NCBI RefSeq assembly: GCF_001888185.1
Contig: NZ_CP016364.1
Span: forward strand, 1,922,001 to 1,986,000
DNA from: Phaeobacter porticola
GTDB taxonomy: Bacteria > Pseudomonadota > Alphaproteobacteria > Rhodobacterales > Rhodobacteraceae
Length of the DNA stretch: 64,000 bases
Reading direction: 5' to 3'
Below the pieces are notes generated by a model. That model was not told the origin of the DNA, made no database searches, and worked only from the letters and a program-made list of their open reading frames with translations. The position numbers and the translations under genes were made by a program. Numbering within the stretch: position 1 is the first letter of the stretch; each line of letters opens with the position of its first letter. Positions 8,425-16,411 of the stretch are shown piece by piece.

Positions 8425-9641
8425 CAGCCCAGTGCCTCCGCGATGTATTCATTGGTGAGGTGAGAGCGGAACGTCACCCGCTCGGCAGGATAAGGCGGCG
8501 TGAAGTCGAAATTGAACCACACCTGCCCGTTCTGAATGCTGGTCGGCGTATTCAGATCCGGATCCGCCCAGCAGCTGCCGCCCAGCAACGCCCCCTGGGC
8601 AATCAGCGTTGCGATGAACCCGTTCACCCCCTCGACGACGTCATCCATGTAGGTTTTGGTGATCGCGCGGTCGACGGCCCACATATGCGCCCGCTGAATG
8701 CTCTCGTTGAGGACGTCAGCGGTGCGGCGCACACACAGGAACTGCCACTTAGGGTCAGCTGTCGGAACCCGGTTGCCCCAGAGGCGATAGCCATCTTGGC
8801 GGATGATGGTGGCGACGTCGTTTTCGTTCAGAAGGTTGGCCCGGCTGGCCTTATCCCCGAGTTTGAAGTCGACCGGCCGCGATGTGCCAATAATGCCAAA
8901 AATGCCTTGGTTGGATGGCGAAACCCAAAACCCCCGGTCATTGTCAGTGCGTGCGATCACACCAGTTACGCGGGCCGATGCCGGTTGATCTACCGGAGTG
9001 CCGTCGCTGCCGAGCACCTTGACCCATGGGTCAACCACATAGATGCGGCCGGAAGTGCCCCAGTCGCCAGCGTAGGCCTGCGCCGCGGCGTCGGTTGTGT
9101 TGGGCCCATCCGCGATGATCACTGCGCCGATGCGATCCGCGATCCCTTCCAGTTCAGCCACGACCGGGTTCGCAAGATAGGTGCCCGGATTGCCGCTATC
9201 CTCAAGGCGCTGATGTGTCCAGCCGGGCGCGCAAAGGATACGCGGAGCATGGCCGACAACGCTCTCAGCCCCCAAGAGCGCATGCACACCCTCAAACTGT
9301 CCGGTTGTGGCGTTCACGCCGCCAATCATGTTCGCGAGTGTTTCGGTGTCGTCGGCACCTTCCTCGATGCGGACGGCGATCACGACCGCGCCAATCTGGT
9401 CGAAAATGCCATCGAGCGCGCCCGGCAGTGTCCCGCCACCGGTGCCGTCAGCTGTCATATCCAGCTTTGCGGCCTCAGAACGGCTACCCGCGATCAAAAC
9501 GGGCTTATTGAGGGGGAAGGCGTCCGCATCAGCTGCGGGCGCAGTGCCCACAATACCGATAACGCCGGTCGAGATTGTGCGGATCGGGCGCGGGCCTGTG
9601 TCGATCTCGAGCACCTCGACGCCGTGAAGAAAACCAGACAT
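8424..9641 (-). CDS. FI: Phage tail sheath protein FI
   Basis: A 405-residue protein beginning MSGFLHGVEVLEIDTGPRPIRTISTGVIGIVGTAP, the standard opening of P2-type sheath proteins. It continues with NPVVAELEGIADRIGAVIIADGPN, a WVSPSNQGIFGIIGTSRPVDF segment, NENDVATIIRQDGYRLWGNR and the C-terminal FDFTPPYPAERVTFRSHLTNEYI. These match the contractile sheath fold. It makes the outer cylinder that contracts during DNA delivery, and its presence shows the phage was a myophage. The frame is intact. Confidence 0.95.
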   Translation of the reverse strand: MSGFLHGVEVLEIDTGPRPIRTISTGVIGIVGTAPAADADAFPLNKPVLIAGSRSEAAKLDMTADGTGGGTLPGALDGIFDQIGAVVIAVRIEEGADDTETLANMIGGVNATTGQFEGVHALLGAESVVGHAPRILCAPGWTHQRLEDSGNPGTYLANPVVAELEGIADRIGAVIIADGPNTTDAAAQAYAGDWGTSGRIYVVDPWVKVLGSDGTPVDQPASARVTGVIARTDNDRGFWVSPSNQGIFGIIGTSRPVDFKLGDKASRANLLNENDVATIIRQDGYRLWGNRVPTADPKWQFLCVRRTADVLNESIQRAHMWAVDRAITKTYMDDVVEGVNGFIATLIAQGALLGGSCWADPDLNTPTSIQNGQVWFNFDFTPPYPAERVTFRSHLTNEYIAEALG

Positions 9642-9740
9642 TAGAGCCTCGCTGATGATTGCAGTTCCCTGCGATCATGCGAGGTCGGCAACCTCATTCC
9701 CTCTGGCGCATTTTCCGAACGCACGCCCGCCCGATAAGCG

Positions 9741-10223
9741 TCAACCCTCCTGCGGCCAGGCGGCCAGCATGGCGGCCTTGTGTTCCGTGGTGGCGTAATC
9801 TGCTGCGATCAGGCCATCCAAGAAAATGCCGACAACCGCGTGCTCTCGGCGAATGCTCTGGGGCACATCGGTTTCCCACTTCATCCACAGCAGCTTGATT
9901 GCGGGATCTTCCCGCATGGCCAGCTCGCCCGCGTCATCCATGCCGGTGATGTGCCGGAACAGGGTCATAGCTTCCAGCTTGGTCAGGGGGCGGTAGACCG
10001 GATCGCGGGGCGGTAGCGGCTCAAGCGCCCAATTTCCATCCTGCCAGTCCAGCCGCTCGGTGGCCGGATCATAGGCGGGCCTGGCCGGGGCCGGTGCATA
10101 TCCCGCAGCCGTCAGATCCGCCTCGGTATAGGGGGCTGTCCGCCAGCGACCATTGGGCAGGCGCAGTTTTGCCGGTGGCAAGGCCGGGCGCGCGCCATTC
10201 AAGGAATAAAGGGGCTGTGTCAT
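9741..10223 (-). CDS. Phage tail-tip region protein, possible fibre assembly factor
   Basis: A 160-residue protein starting MTQPLYSLNGARPALPPAKLRLPNGRWRT; the ATG at 10223 is preferred over 10238 because it begins the conserved-looking N-terminus. It contains YDPATERLDWQDGNWALEPLPPRD and a helical C-terminal half ending KAAMLAAWPQEG. The N-terminal half looks like a short domain repeated in Roseobacter phage tail accessory proteins, but I do not recognise a named family. It lies between the fibre-like genes and the sheath, where P2 has the fibre assembly gene G, so an assembly role is a positional guess. A 99-bp gap separates it from the sheath gene. Confidence 0.55.
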   Translation of the reverse strand: MTQPLYSLNGARPALPPAKLRLPNGRWRTAPYTEADLTAAGYAPAPARPAYDPATERLDWQDGNWALEPLPPRDPVYRPLTKLEAMTLFRHITGMDDAGELAMREDPAIKLLWMKWETDVPQSIRREHAVVGIFLDGLIAADYATTEHKAAMLAAWPQEG

Positions 10224-10234
10224 GTGCTTTGACC

Positions 10235-11101
10235 TCACATCAGTTCATAAAGGTATTCGCGCCCCGCATAGGCGTTCAGAACCCGACCCGGCGCGAAGGC
10301 GATTTGACCGCTGGAATCGGGCAATTGCATTTGCCCCATGTATTCAAGTGTCGTGATGTCGCCGGGAGATGCGAACCGATAGGTTTGTCCACCATAACCC
10401 GAGTTTTGCGTCCGGTTTGCCGTGCTGATCAGATCCTGCCTTGGCATGAACAAGCCGTGCCCGCCGTCGTTCCAAAGATCCGGCAAGTGCTGGCTCTGAT
10501 CTGGAGCATCGACATCAATGCCGGAAAAATCCCACGGTGTGGCCACGTTCCATTTCTCTAACGTGGTGACATAAGGGCTAGACCCCACCGTCAAAATTCG
10601 CAGGAGAAATGCCCCGTCAGGTGAGACGCAAGCATACCTCACTGAGGGTATCGACAGCTGGACAGCCGTTGTCAGATCCCAAGGCGTTGACAGGCCGTAG
10701 ATGCGGCAAGGCGAGGATCCAAAAAAGGCGATGTGACTGCCATCACTTGCCATGGTGATGCGGTAAGATGACCCCGGCGACATTGGCGCATAGCTGACGA
10801 CCGAGTTTGCCGGATCGCTGAAGTCGTCCCAATTCTGAATATCGTAGATGACGATATTGCCACCCGTGGTCGCCGAATTGATGATCAGCTTGCCGGTGCC
10901 ATCTGAGTTGACGACAGTAAAGATCCCAGGAATGTAGCCCGTAGTTGGGGAACCCGGTACATCACGCGGGCGGATGGTTCGTTTCAGGAACCCCATTCCG
11001 GCAATGCCAGCGGCCCCAAAGCCTCCCCCGGCCTGACCGGCGCTGCCCAGCGACAGCAGCGGGCTGCTCAATGCGCCGTCATGTCCGACAACGCGCCTCA
11101 T
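10235..11101 (-). CDS. Phage tail-tip protein with beta-propeller-like repeats
   Basis: A 288-residue protein. The first 45 residues are glycine-rich (LGSAGQAGGGFGAAGIAG). The rest holds repeated segments such as VNSDGTGKLIINS, MASDGSHIAFFGSSPCRIYGL, VSPDGAFLLRILTV and STPWDL / ATPWDF, which look like blades of a WD40/TolB-type beta-propeller. It lies in the variable fibre block between H and the sheath gene, and its start overlaps the upstream gene by four bases. A receptor-binding or tip role is inferred from position and fold type only. No family name is recognised. Confidence 0.6.
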   Translation of the reverse strand: MRRVVGHDGALSSPLLSLGSAGQAGGGFGAAGIAGMGFLKRTIRPRDVPGSPTTGYIPGIFTVVNSDGTGKLIINSATTGGNIVIYDIQNWDDFSDPANSVVSYAPMSPGSSYRITMASDGSHIAFFGSSPCRIYGLSTPWDLTTAVQLSIPSVRYACVSPDGAFLLRILTVGSSPYVTTLEKWNVATPWDFSGIDVDAPDQSQHLPDLWNDGGHGLFMPRQDLISTANRTQNSGYGGQTYRFASPGDITTLEYMGQMQLPDSSGQIAFAPGRVLNAYAGREYLYELM

Positions 11102-11436
11102 TCTGGAACCGCCTCTGCCACCGGACGGTCATGGTAGCTGACCCAGATATCAAGGGCGGCATCGGCACTCGCCACGAAGCGCAGTACGTCACCGGCCAAG
11201 AGGGTTCCGGGGCCAACCATGCTGGCGCGGGCGTCGCCTTCGGTGATGGTCTGGGCGGGCGTCACTTTGTAGGTCTCGCCGCCTGCGTCGATTTCGCAGG
11301 TCAGAATAACGCCGGATGCCGCGTCATTGCTGGTCTGGATGGTGGCGATATGGCGGGTGTGATCCGCCGGAACCGGCGGCATGGTGACACCGGCTTGCGT
11401 GACATGCGCCAGAAAACGGCTTGGGATGATGCTCAT
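11098..11436 (-). CDS. Hypothetical phage protein in the tail-fibre block
   Basis: A 112-residue protein, MSIIPSRFLAHVTQAGVTMPPVPADHTRHIATIQTSND..., rich in beta-prone segments (GVILTCEIDAGGETYKVTPAQTI, GDVLRFVASADAALDIWVSYHDRPV). It lies between the H-type fibre gene (four-base gap) and the propeller-like protein (four-base overlap), so all three are co-transcribed. The small beta-sandwich look resembles fibre-tip accessory proteins found next to Roseobacter and Paracoccus phage fibres, but no named family is recognised. Confidence 0.55.
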   Translation of the reverse strand: MSIIPSRFLAHVTQAGVTMPPVPADHTRHIATIQTSNDAASGVILTCEIDAGGETYKVTPAQTITEGDARASMVGPGTLLAGDVLRFVASADAALDIWVSYHDRPVAEAVPE

Positions 11437-11440
11437 GGGG

Positions 11441-11998
11441 TCAGGCTCCTGCGATCATGGCGAGGTGTTCGGTGTCGTTCATTGTTTGGAGCGCGCCTGG
11501 ATCAAGAGACAGATTAAGATTGCCGGAAAGGTCTCCACCGCCGACCAGACCTGATCCGGTGTCAATGCGACGCTCTTCTGGCACCAGAGAACCCGGTGTA
11601 AGAACGTTGATATTGAGGTTCTCGAGATCCGAAAAGGCGACCATAATGTCAAAGGTCAGCGCAAAATTCAGCGGCTTGGGCATCGGCACCGGATAGGTAA
11701 CGATTGCCAGCATATTGCCCGCGGCGTCGAACAGCCCCGCCTCACTGATGATATAAGGGCCATCCTGTGCCGCGAAATCATGGCGGAAAAACGCGACGCT
11801 GCTATTGTCCGGATGGATCCCGGAAGCGATCACGGGGGCACGCCCAGTTTCGTTCTCAAGCGAGGTTTCCCCACCGGTGATTGCACGGGCACCCGTGCCC
11901 CAAGCGATCTCGGCAACGTTCAGTGCAGTTCCGTTTGCCAGGGCGGCAGCTTCCAGCTGGCGGCCCTTATTCGTCAGAAAACCATAGGGTTCGCTCAT
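11441..11998 (-). CDS. H: Phage tail fibre protein GpH, N-terminal domain only
   Basis: A 185-residue protein starting MSEPYGFLTNKGRQLEAAALANGTALNVAEIAWG, the conserved N-terminal phage tail-collar domain of P2 H-type fibres, including PYIISEAGLFDAAGNMLAIVTYP and the KPLNFALTFDIMVAF strand. The ATG at 11998 overlaps the I stop as ATGA. P2 H is several times longer. Here the protein stops shortly after the attachment domain at SLDPGALQTMNDTEHLAMIAGA, so the receptor-binding part is probably supplied by the following genes. Confidence 0.82.
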   Translation of the reverse strand: MSEPYGFLTNKGRQLEAAALANGTALNVAEIAWGTGARAITGGETSLENETGRAPVIASGIHPDNSSVAFFRHDFAAQDGPYIISEAGLFDAAGNMLAIVTYPVPMPKPLNFALTFDIMVAFSDLENLNINVLTPGSLVPEERRIDTGSGLVGGGDLSGNLNLSLDPGALQTMNDTEHLAMIAGA

Positions 11999-12726
11999 GC
12001 TGGCGCCTCCAAAATTGGTGAATAGATGTATCCTCGACCACCGGCAGTCATGCCGTAATGCCGAAAGGCCGTAATATCCGGGGCATCCGGTATGCTGACG
12101 CCGTTCCCAAGACGGGCTTTGATGATGACCGGGGCGGCCCCGCCATAGGTTTGCAGTGCGACCGGCGGTGCATCTGGTATGCGAGCGGTGTTGAAGGTGG
12201 CCCCTTTTGCGGTAGCGAAGGCACCACAATAAACTGGGGCTGGGCCGGTCACTCTCGCATGTGCAGTGTAGTGACTGCGTACAGGTTTGGCCGCATCGAT
12301 CGCCCGCCGCAGTTTTACCAGTTCGGCGGACAGATCAGCACCGTTGCGCAGCATCGCCCGCAGGTCCAACCACACTTTGAAGGTGTAAGGCGCTGATCCA
12401 TCTTCGAACCATTCAATGATCTCTGCAGGCGTGCCGATAGCCTGCAGAGCGCGCTTCACTGCACCAACGGTTCCCTTGCGGCGATGAACCTGCACGGACT
12501 GCCGAACAACTTCGCGCTTGGCGGCCTCGCTCCACGATGGGTCCCATTCGTCGACGGAAAACGCAAACGCAAGCCAGGGCAGCAATTCAACAGGGCATGT
12601 GTCTGGGTCCCAGATTGCCCGCAACGGCACCTGCGGCAAAAGGCCTGCGCGGATCACGGCCTCGAGCGCGCGCTCTTCGGCAGTTGCATTATGAGGAAGC
12701 AAGCTGTCAGACACCGGATCCCCCAA
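11995..12726 (-). CDS. I: Phage tail protein I (baseplate)
   Basis: A 243-residue protein with the GpI signature: SLLPHNATAEERALEAVI near the N-terminus, then VPLRAIWDPDTCPVELLPWLAFAFSVDEWD and a VHRRKGTVGAVKRALQAIG segment, ending in an extra roughly 100-residue C-terminal part. In P2, I is a baseplate wedge component that with J and W links the hub to the fibres. It overlaps J by 20 bases and H by four bases, the normal P2 order W-J-I-H. Confidence 0.92.
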   Translation of the reverse strand: MGDPVSDSLLPHNATAEERALEAVIRAGLLPQVPLRAIWDPDTCPVELLPWLAFAFSVDEWDPSWSEAAKREVVRQSVQVHRRKGTVGAVKRALQAIGTPAEIIEWFEDGSAPYTFKVWLDLRAMLRNGADLSAELVKLRRAIDAAKPVRSHYTAHARVTGPAPVYCGAFATAKGATFNTARIPDAPPVALQTYGGAAPVIIKARLGNGVSIPDAPDITAFRHYGMTAGGRGYIYSPILEAPA

Positions 12727-13606
12727 CGGTTACACTGATCCCGGTGCAAAAGGCGGCACCGTCATTGCCAATCACGATATCCGCTGCTGGGCTTGTGAGC
12801 GTCACGTTTTGAACGCCCGGCTGGTGCAGCGCGGCGTAAATGCCCGACAATGTCACATCCCGCCCCAGTCGATGCTGCGCGGCGGCATAGGATGTTGCCG
12901 CCTCTTGAGCCGCGCTGCGTGCCACCTCACTATCAGGCCCTGGCAACACAATGAGGCTGGCATCAATTGAATAAGTGGTGATTGCGGCACTCTGGACAAT
13001 CACCATATCGGCAAGCGGCCGCACGTCATCGGCGCTCAACACCTCGAGCGTGGATGCCTGCAGTTCCGGGCTTGCAGAACCATCGGCGACGCGCGACAGG
13101 ATCGTGACAAGCACCTCACCCGGCGCCGGACTTTCGACGCTGGCATCTGCAATATCGGGGTGAGCGCTCAGAGCGTGGAAGATATAGGACCCTGCAGAGC
13201 CTGCGGTCGTAAGCCCCTCAAAAGCGACCAGCATTCGGCGCCGGAAATCATCATCACTTTCGAGAACCGCCGGGACTGGCGGCAATGCTTCTGGATTACC
13301 CGGATCGATCACCTGTCGCGCAACCCCATAACGGGCCGCGATGTTATCCAGATCCGCGCCAGTTGCTGTGGCGGGCATGACCGCCCGACCTGCATCGTTG
13401 ATCTGCTGCAGCGTCAGAGTTTGGAAAAACGCGGCAAGCTCAACCAGTTTGAACGCCGGGTCACTTTCAACCAGCGCATCAAAGGCCGGGGCCCGCGCGC
13501 GCAACTCACCCAGCATGGCGGATAATGCTGCCTCATAATCGACAGACTGAACCAGATCTGGTGCTCGCAACAGCGACATATCGATGGCAGAGAATCCACC
13601 AGCCAT
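12707..13606 (-). CDS. J: Baseplate assembly protein GpJ
   Basis: A 299-residue protein typical of P2 J / Mu gp47 (T4 gp6 counterpart): LRAPDLVQSVDYEAALSAML at the start, then SDPAFKLVELAAFFQTLTLQ, AVMPATATGADLDNIAARYGV and the conserved RRRMLVAFEGLTTAGSAGSYIFHAL segment with PAPGEVLVTI. It forms the wedge ring of the baseplate. It follows W with an overlap of one base and overlaps I by 20 bases. The frame is intact and the length is normal. Confidence 0.93.
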   Translation of the reverse strand: MAGGFSAIDMSLLRAPDLVQSVDYEAALSAMLGELRARAPAFDALVESDPAFKLVELAAFFQTLTLQQINDAGRAVMPATATGADLDNIAARYGVARQVIDPGNPEALPPVPAVLESDDDFRRRMLVAFEGLTTAGSAGSYIFHALSAHPDIADASVESPAPGEVLVTILSRVADGSASPELQASTLEVLSADDVRPLADMVIVQSAAITTYSIDASLIVLPGPDSEVARSAAQEAATSYAAAQHRLGRDVTLSGIYAALHQPGVQNVTLTSPAADIVIGNDGAAFCTGISVTVGGSGV

Positions 13607-13944
13607 CAGCGCACCTCAATGCCGTCGAGTGTTACCGGCTCACCAGTCGGCAAGTATTGGCCCTGGATGGACACAATGACCCCGCCCGGTTCAGGCATAT
13701 CAACTGCAACCTGATCCAGCTGCAGCCGCGGCTCCCATGTTTCAAGCGCCTCATAGGTCGCCGCCATCATCTCAAGGCGGGTCGCATCATTCATCGGAGC
13801 GTCGACCAAGCGATACAGCCGACTGCCATAATCGCGCCGCATCACGCGGGTGCCGATGGGAGTGGTCAGGATATCGCGCACGGACTGGCGCAAATGAGCC
13901 AGACCCGAAAGCGGTTTTCCCGTGGATGCGTTGATGCCGTTCAT
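13606..13944 (-). CDS. W: Baseplate protein GpW (gp25-like lysozyme fold)
   Basis: A 112-residue protein with MNGINASTGKPLSGLAHLRQSVRDILTTPIGTRVMRRDYGSRLYRLVDAPMND, the hallmark N-terminus of the gp25/GpW wedge family. It binds the sheath end of the baseplate and nucleates sheath assembly. The ATG at 13944 is chosen because it begins the conserved domain; the upstream in-frame stretch is not conserved in character. It is followed by J with one base of overlap. Confidence 0.92.
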   Translation of the reverse strand: MNGINASTGKPLSGLAHLRQSVRDILTTPIGTRVMRRDYGSRLYRLVDAPMNDATRLEMMAATYEALETWEPRLQLDQVAVDMPEPGGVIVSIQGQYLPTGEPVTLDGIEVR

Positions 13945-13993
13945 GTCGCCATGATGGCGCAGACTGCGACACCCGGTCCTCTGGCGATTTTCC

Positions 13994-14284
13994 CTACCCC
14001 CCGGCGAATACATCCCCGGAACCGCTCGCGACAGCTGACCCACAATCGACGGGATCACCAATCCGGCCCAGCTGTTTGCCATTTGCATATACCGTGCTGG
14101 ACCCTGCCCCTAGGCTGCCGCCGTGGCACACGGGTTGTGGATCACAATGCACCGCCCAGGCGTCGCCCTGCCTATGCCCGGCGATACCATTTATGAAAAC
14201 TGACCCGCTGCCGCCGGTGCTGGCCCGCGGCGGAAAGGGGCCATGGCCGGTGCAGCTGTCACCTTTTCTGGTCACGCCCGGCAT
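13994..14284 (-). CDS. PAAR-repeat tail spike tip protein
   Basis: A 96-residue protein built of PAAR-type repeats: RKGDSCTGHGPFPPRAS, FINGIAGHRQGDAWAVHCDP, CHGGSLGAGSSTVYANGKQLGRIGDPVDCGSAVASGSGDVFAGG. Conserved His and Cys residues (CTGHG, HCD, CHGG, DCG) are placed to bind a metal at the tip. PAAR proteins sharpen the VgrG/GpV spike of contractile tails. It lies between V and W; classic P2 lacks a separate PAAR gene here, but many alphaproteobacterial P2-like tails have one. Confidence 0.9.
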   Translation of the reverse strand: MPGVTRKGDSCTGHGPFPPRASTGGSGSVFINGIAGHRQGDAWAVHCDPQPVCHGGSLGAGSSTVYANGKQLGRIGDPVDCGSAVASGSGDVFAGG

Positions 14285-14709
14285 CAGTTCAGATCGATCC
14301 GGACACCGTTCACAGACACCCCGCCCGCATCGATCACAACAGACGATCCATTGCTGGACAAAGTGATTGCATCTGCGGTGATGGTAATCGATGAGCCTGC
14401 GATCTTCACGCGGTGTGTGGCTTCATTGGTTCCGGGTCCAGGGTTATTGCTGCTGAACACAGATCCAAGAATGACGCCCTGCGCCGTATCCCCGGATTCG
14501 GACAGGATGACGACTTGTTCGCCAATGCTGACCGGCGCCCAGACCGCGATTTCGGCTGCCCGCTCTGCCATCCACGCCAGCCAGTCACTTTCGCTTTCAC
14601 CGCCAAAGGAGACTTTTGCCCGGGCCCGCCCCGTGTCCACCGCAGTAACAACGCCAAACCGGACTATTCCTTCCCGTACCTGCTCGTTTCGCGCAGCTGA
14701 ATAACTCAT
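14284..14709 (-). CDS. V: Baseplate spike protein GpV
   Basis: A 141-residue protein, RFGVVTAVDTGRARAKVSFGGESESDWLAWMAERAA followed by APVSIGEQVVILSESGDTAQGVILGSVFSSNNP, the OB-fold of P2 V, and a beta-helical C-terminus with repeated short strands (IAGSSITITADAITLSSNGSS). It makes the trimeric spike of the baseplate. It overlaps its upstream neighbour by four bases and the PAAR gene by one base. Confidence 0.92.
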   Translation of the reverse strand: MSYSAARNEQVREGIVRFGVVTAVDTGRARAKVSFGGESESDWLAWMAERAAEIAVWAPVSIGEQVVILSESGDTAQGVILGSVFSSNNPGPGTNEATHRVKIAGSSITITADAITLSSNGSSVVIDAGGVSVNGVRIDLN

Positions 14710-15239
14710 GAATCACCCCCAACTTCGCTGTAGTCACCTTCCTGACCCGGCCCAATTTTCGGCGCGTAGCCGATCATCACGCGATCCGGTGTGACACCCT
14801 CGCCTGTCCATACACTTTGCCCCAGATCGATCTGTTGATCCCATTCGACGGCCCAGACCTCGACATTGTCGAAGTCTGGGTCGAAAGCATCCGGCCCGAT
14901 GTAAGTCACCTGGGCAGGGCCTGCCTTCAGCGCCCAGCGGTTTTGATGCACCAGAACCCCAAGCGCACCCGCAAGTTTGCGGATTTCACGTTTTACGTTG
15001 TCATCCCGAAAGCTCAGAACCACACGCGCGGCCCACTTGGAGATGACCGGCAATTGTTCTGTGCCAGGGTCGTTATCCGGATCGACCTCCATATCAACCA
15101 ACTCAACCAGGATGGCGGGCAAAGCGAGGTCTTTGCGCGGAGCGCCATAGTCTTCGACGGTCGCGACGGCGGGAAACTCTGCAGATATCTCCGCCTTGAT
15201 GGCCTCATGAAGATTGTCCAGATCGATACCGTCAGCCAT
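14706..15239 (-). CDS. Phage tail completion / gp37-like protein
   Basis: A 177-residue protein: NLHEAIKAEISAEFPAVATVEDYG near the N-terminus, then LPAILVELVDMEVDPDNDPGTEQLPV and KWAARVVLSFRDDNVKREIRKLAGALGVLVHQNRW. This resembles the Mu gp37-like (DUF1834) proteins that sit next to minor tail protein Z and are thought to finish the neck end of the tail. It overlaps V by four bases and lies three bases after the Z gene. The family link is moderate; the neck role is inference from order. Confidence 0.65.
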   Translation of the reverse strand: MADGIDLDNLHEAIKAEISAEFPAVATVEDYGAPRKDLALPAILVELVDMEVDPDNDPGTEQLPVISKWAARVVLSFRDDNVKREIRKLAGALGVLVHQNRWALKAGPAQVTYIGPDAFDPDFDNVEVWAVEWDQQIDLGQSVWTGEGVTPDRVMIGYAPKIGPGQEGDYSEVGGDS

Positions 15240-15242
15240 GTC

Positions 15243-15836
15243 TTACCTTTTGCCCACATTGTAGATTGTACGGGCGCGGATTTCGGCCCGGAAATTCTTG
15301 AAAAACACCTCTTCGATCTCGTCGAAAACCTGATCCTCGATAAAGATCTGGGCCTTATCCTCAATCGGCATGCGTTCCTCTTTGATCGGATAGGCCCGCT
15401 GAGTGGCGCGGCGCATCACGGTTGGCCGGCCCTTTGAGTTTTTGGCAATAAATGCGCCTGCAAACTGCTGGCCTGCATAGGAGGCACCGCTACCGGTGCG
15501 AAGTGCGCGCCCCTTAAAGGCAGAAACGCGCATGTTGTTGAGGCCAAACCACATGCGGACCTCACCCATGCCTTTGCCCCGCGAGAACCGGAACCCTTGC
15601 AGGCGTTTGCGCAGCTCCGCTGCCGTGCGCAATTCCAACTCTGTGCGCAGCCCCTTGCGCGCGCGGCTTTTCATTGTTTGAGCCGTGCGACGCAGCGCCC
15701 GGGAATAGGCAAATTGCAGATCCTTTTCGCTGGCGCCGAATTCTTCCGCGATCTTCGCCAACTCGCGTGCGTCGAAGTCGAAAGACAGCACTGCCTCAAA
15801 CCCGTGCCAATTGCAGGACCGCCATTCCGGTTCCAT
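15243..15836 (-). CDS. Minor tail protein Z-like
   Basis: A protein of up to 197 residues with SRALRRTAQTMKSRARKGLRTEL and a basic GFRFSRGKGMGEVRMWFGLNN segment, a pattern seen in the lambda GpZ-type minor tail protein family, which acts at the head-tail joint. The ATG at 15836 lies inside the previous gene (41-base overlap). A GTG at 15791, just after that gene's stop, would begin MLSFDFDARELAKIAEEFG and may be the real start. The frame is intact. Confidence 0.8.
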   Translation of the reverse strand: MEPEWRSCNWHGFEAVLSFDFDARELAKIAEEFGASEKDLQFAYSRALRRTAQTMKSRARKGLRTELELRTAAELRKRLQGFRFSRGKGMGEVRMWFGLNNMRVSAFKGRALRTGSGASYAGQQFAGAFIAKNSKGRPTVMRRATQRAYPIKEERMPIEDKAQIFIEDQVFDEIEEVFFKNFRAEIRARTIYNVGKR

Positions 15837-16107
15837 CTTCCTGCGGATTGGTCAGCAGGAAGTAAGGCTGGCCGTTGATTTCGACCTCGGCCTTATCCTG
15901 CAAATCGGCAACATCAACGGCCTTGCAGGTGAAACGGGGCTGCGTTGCGTCCGCCTCATACTCGCCAAGTTGGGTATTGAAATACGGCTCGTCGAATACC
16001 CCCTTGATCTGACGCGGAACGCCTCCCCGCGGCGTGACAGTCGCCTCGATGGCGAAATCGTCAACCTGCAGGAAGGCGTCCAGATCATCCCAGGCGGGCG
16101 AAACCAT
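15796..16107 (-). CDS. Phage head-tail joining protein (FII/attachment type)
   Basis: A 103-residue protein, MVSPAWDDLDAFLQVDDFAIEATVTPRGGVPRQIKGVFDEPYFN... with ADATQPRFTCKAVDVADLQDKAEVEINGQPYFLLTNPQEDGTGM. This is the layout of small lambda FII-type attachment proteins, which bridge the connector and tail tube. The gene starts at the stop of its upstream neighbour (one-base overlap) and precedes Z, consistent with the neck cluster of the head operon. Confidence 0.8.
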   Translation of the reverse strand: MVSPAWDDLDAFLQVDDFAIEATVTPRGGVPRQIKGVFDEPYFNTQLGEYEADATQPRFTCKAVDVADLQDKAEVEINGQPYFLLTNPQEDGTGMAVLQLARV

Positions 16108-16337
16108 CAGCTGCCTTTGCCGGGATCTTGCTGGGGCGCGGCAGGTTTGCTGTTGGCAGCCTTCTTGGCAGGCGCCTGACGCCCGGTGCCCTCTTCAATC
16201 TTGCCGCGCTTGATCAGCCCATGGGCTTCTGTTTTCGTCAGCGACACTTTCATTCCGGGTTTCTGGATCTTGCCCTCCCAGACAAACGCGCTCGCGACCT
16301 TGTAATCGGACTTCTGGGCCTTGGTCTGTTTTTCCAT
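16107..16337 (-). CDS. Small basic phage protein after the capsid gene
   Basis: A 76-residue protein, MEKQTKAQKSDYKVASAFVWEGKIQKPGMKVSLTKTEAHGLIKRGKIEEGTG, with a Lys/Ala/Pro-rich tail (RQAPAKKAANSKPAAPQ). The ATG at 16337 has AAGGA nine bases upstream and is preferred over 16388. The position right after the capsid gene is where some phages encode a small head protein or a gpFI-like packaging protein. I do not recognise the family. Confidence 0.6.
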   Translation of the reverse strand: MEKQTKAQKSDYKVASAFVWEGKIQKPGMKVSLTKTEAHGLIKRGKIEEGTGRQAPAKKAANSKPAAPQQDPGKGS

Positions 16338-16411
16338 CTTCTCACATCCTTTCAGGGAGTATTCAGGCCCCGGCCCTAACAGGGCCAAGGCTCAGGATTT
16401 GTTCGCAGTCG

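Noticed and set aside
11457-13538. Plus-strand frames opposite the tail genes
   Set aside because: They follow from the high-GC coding of the minus-strand I, J and H genes and have no ribosome sites or family features of their own.
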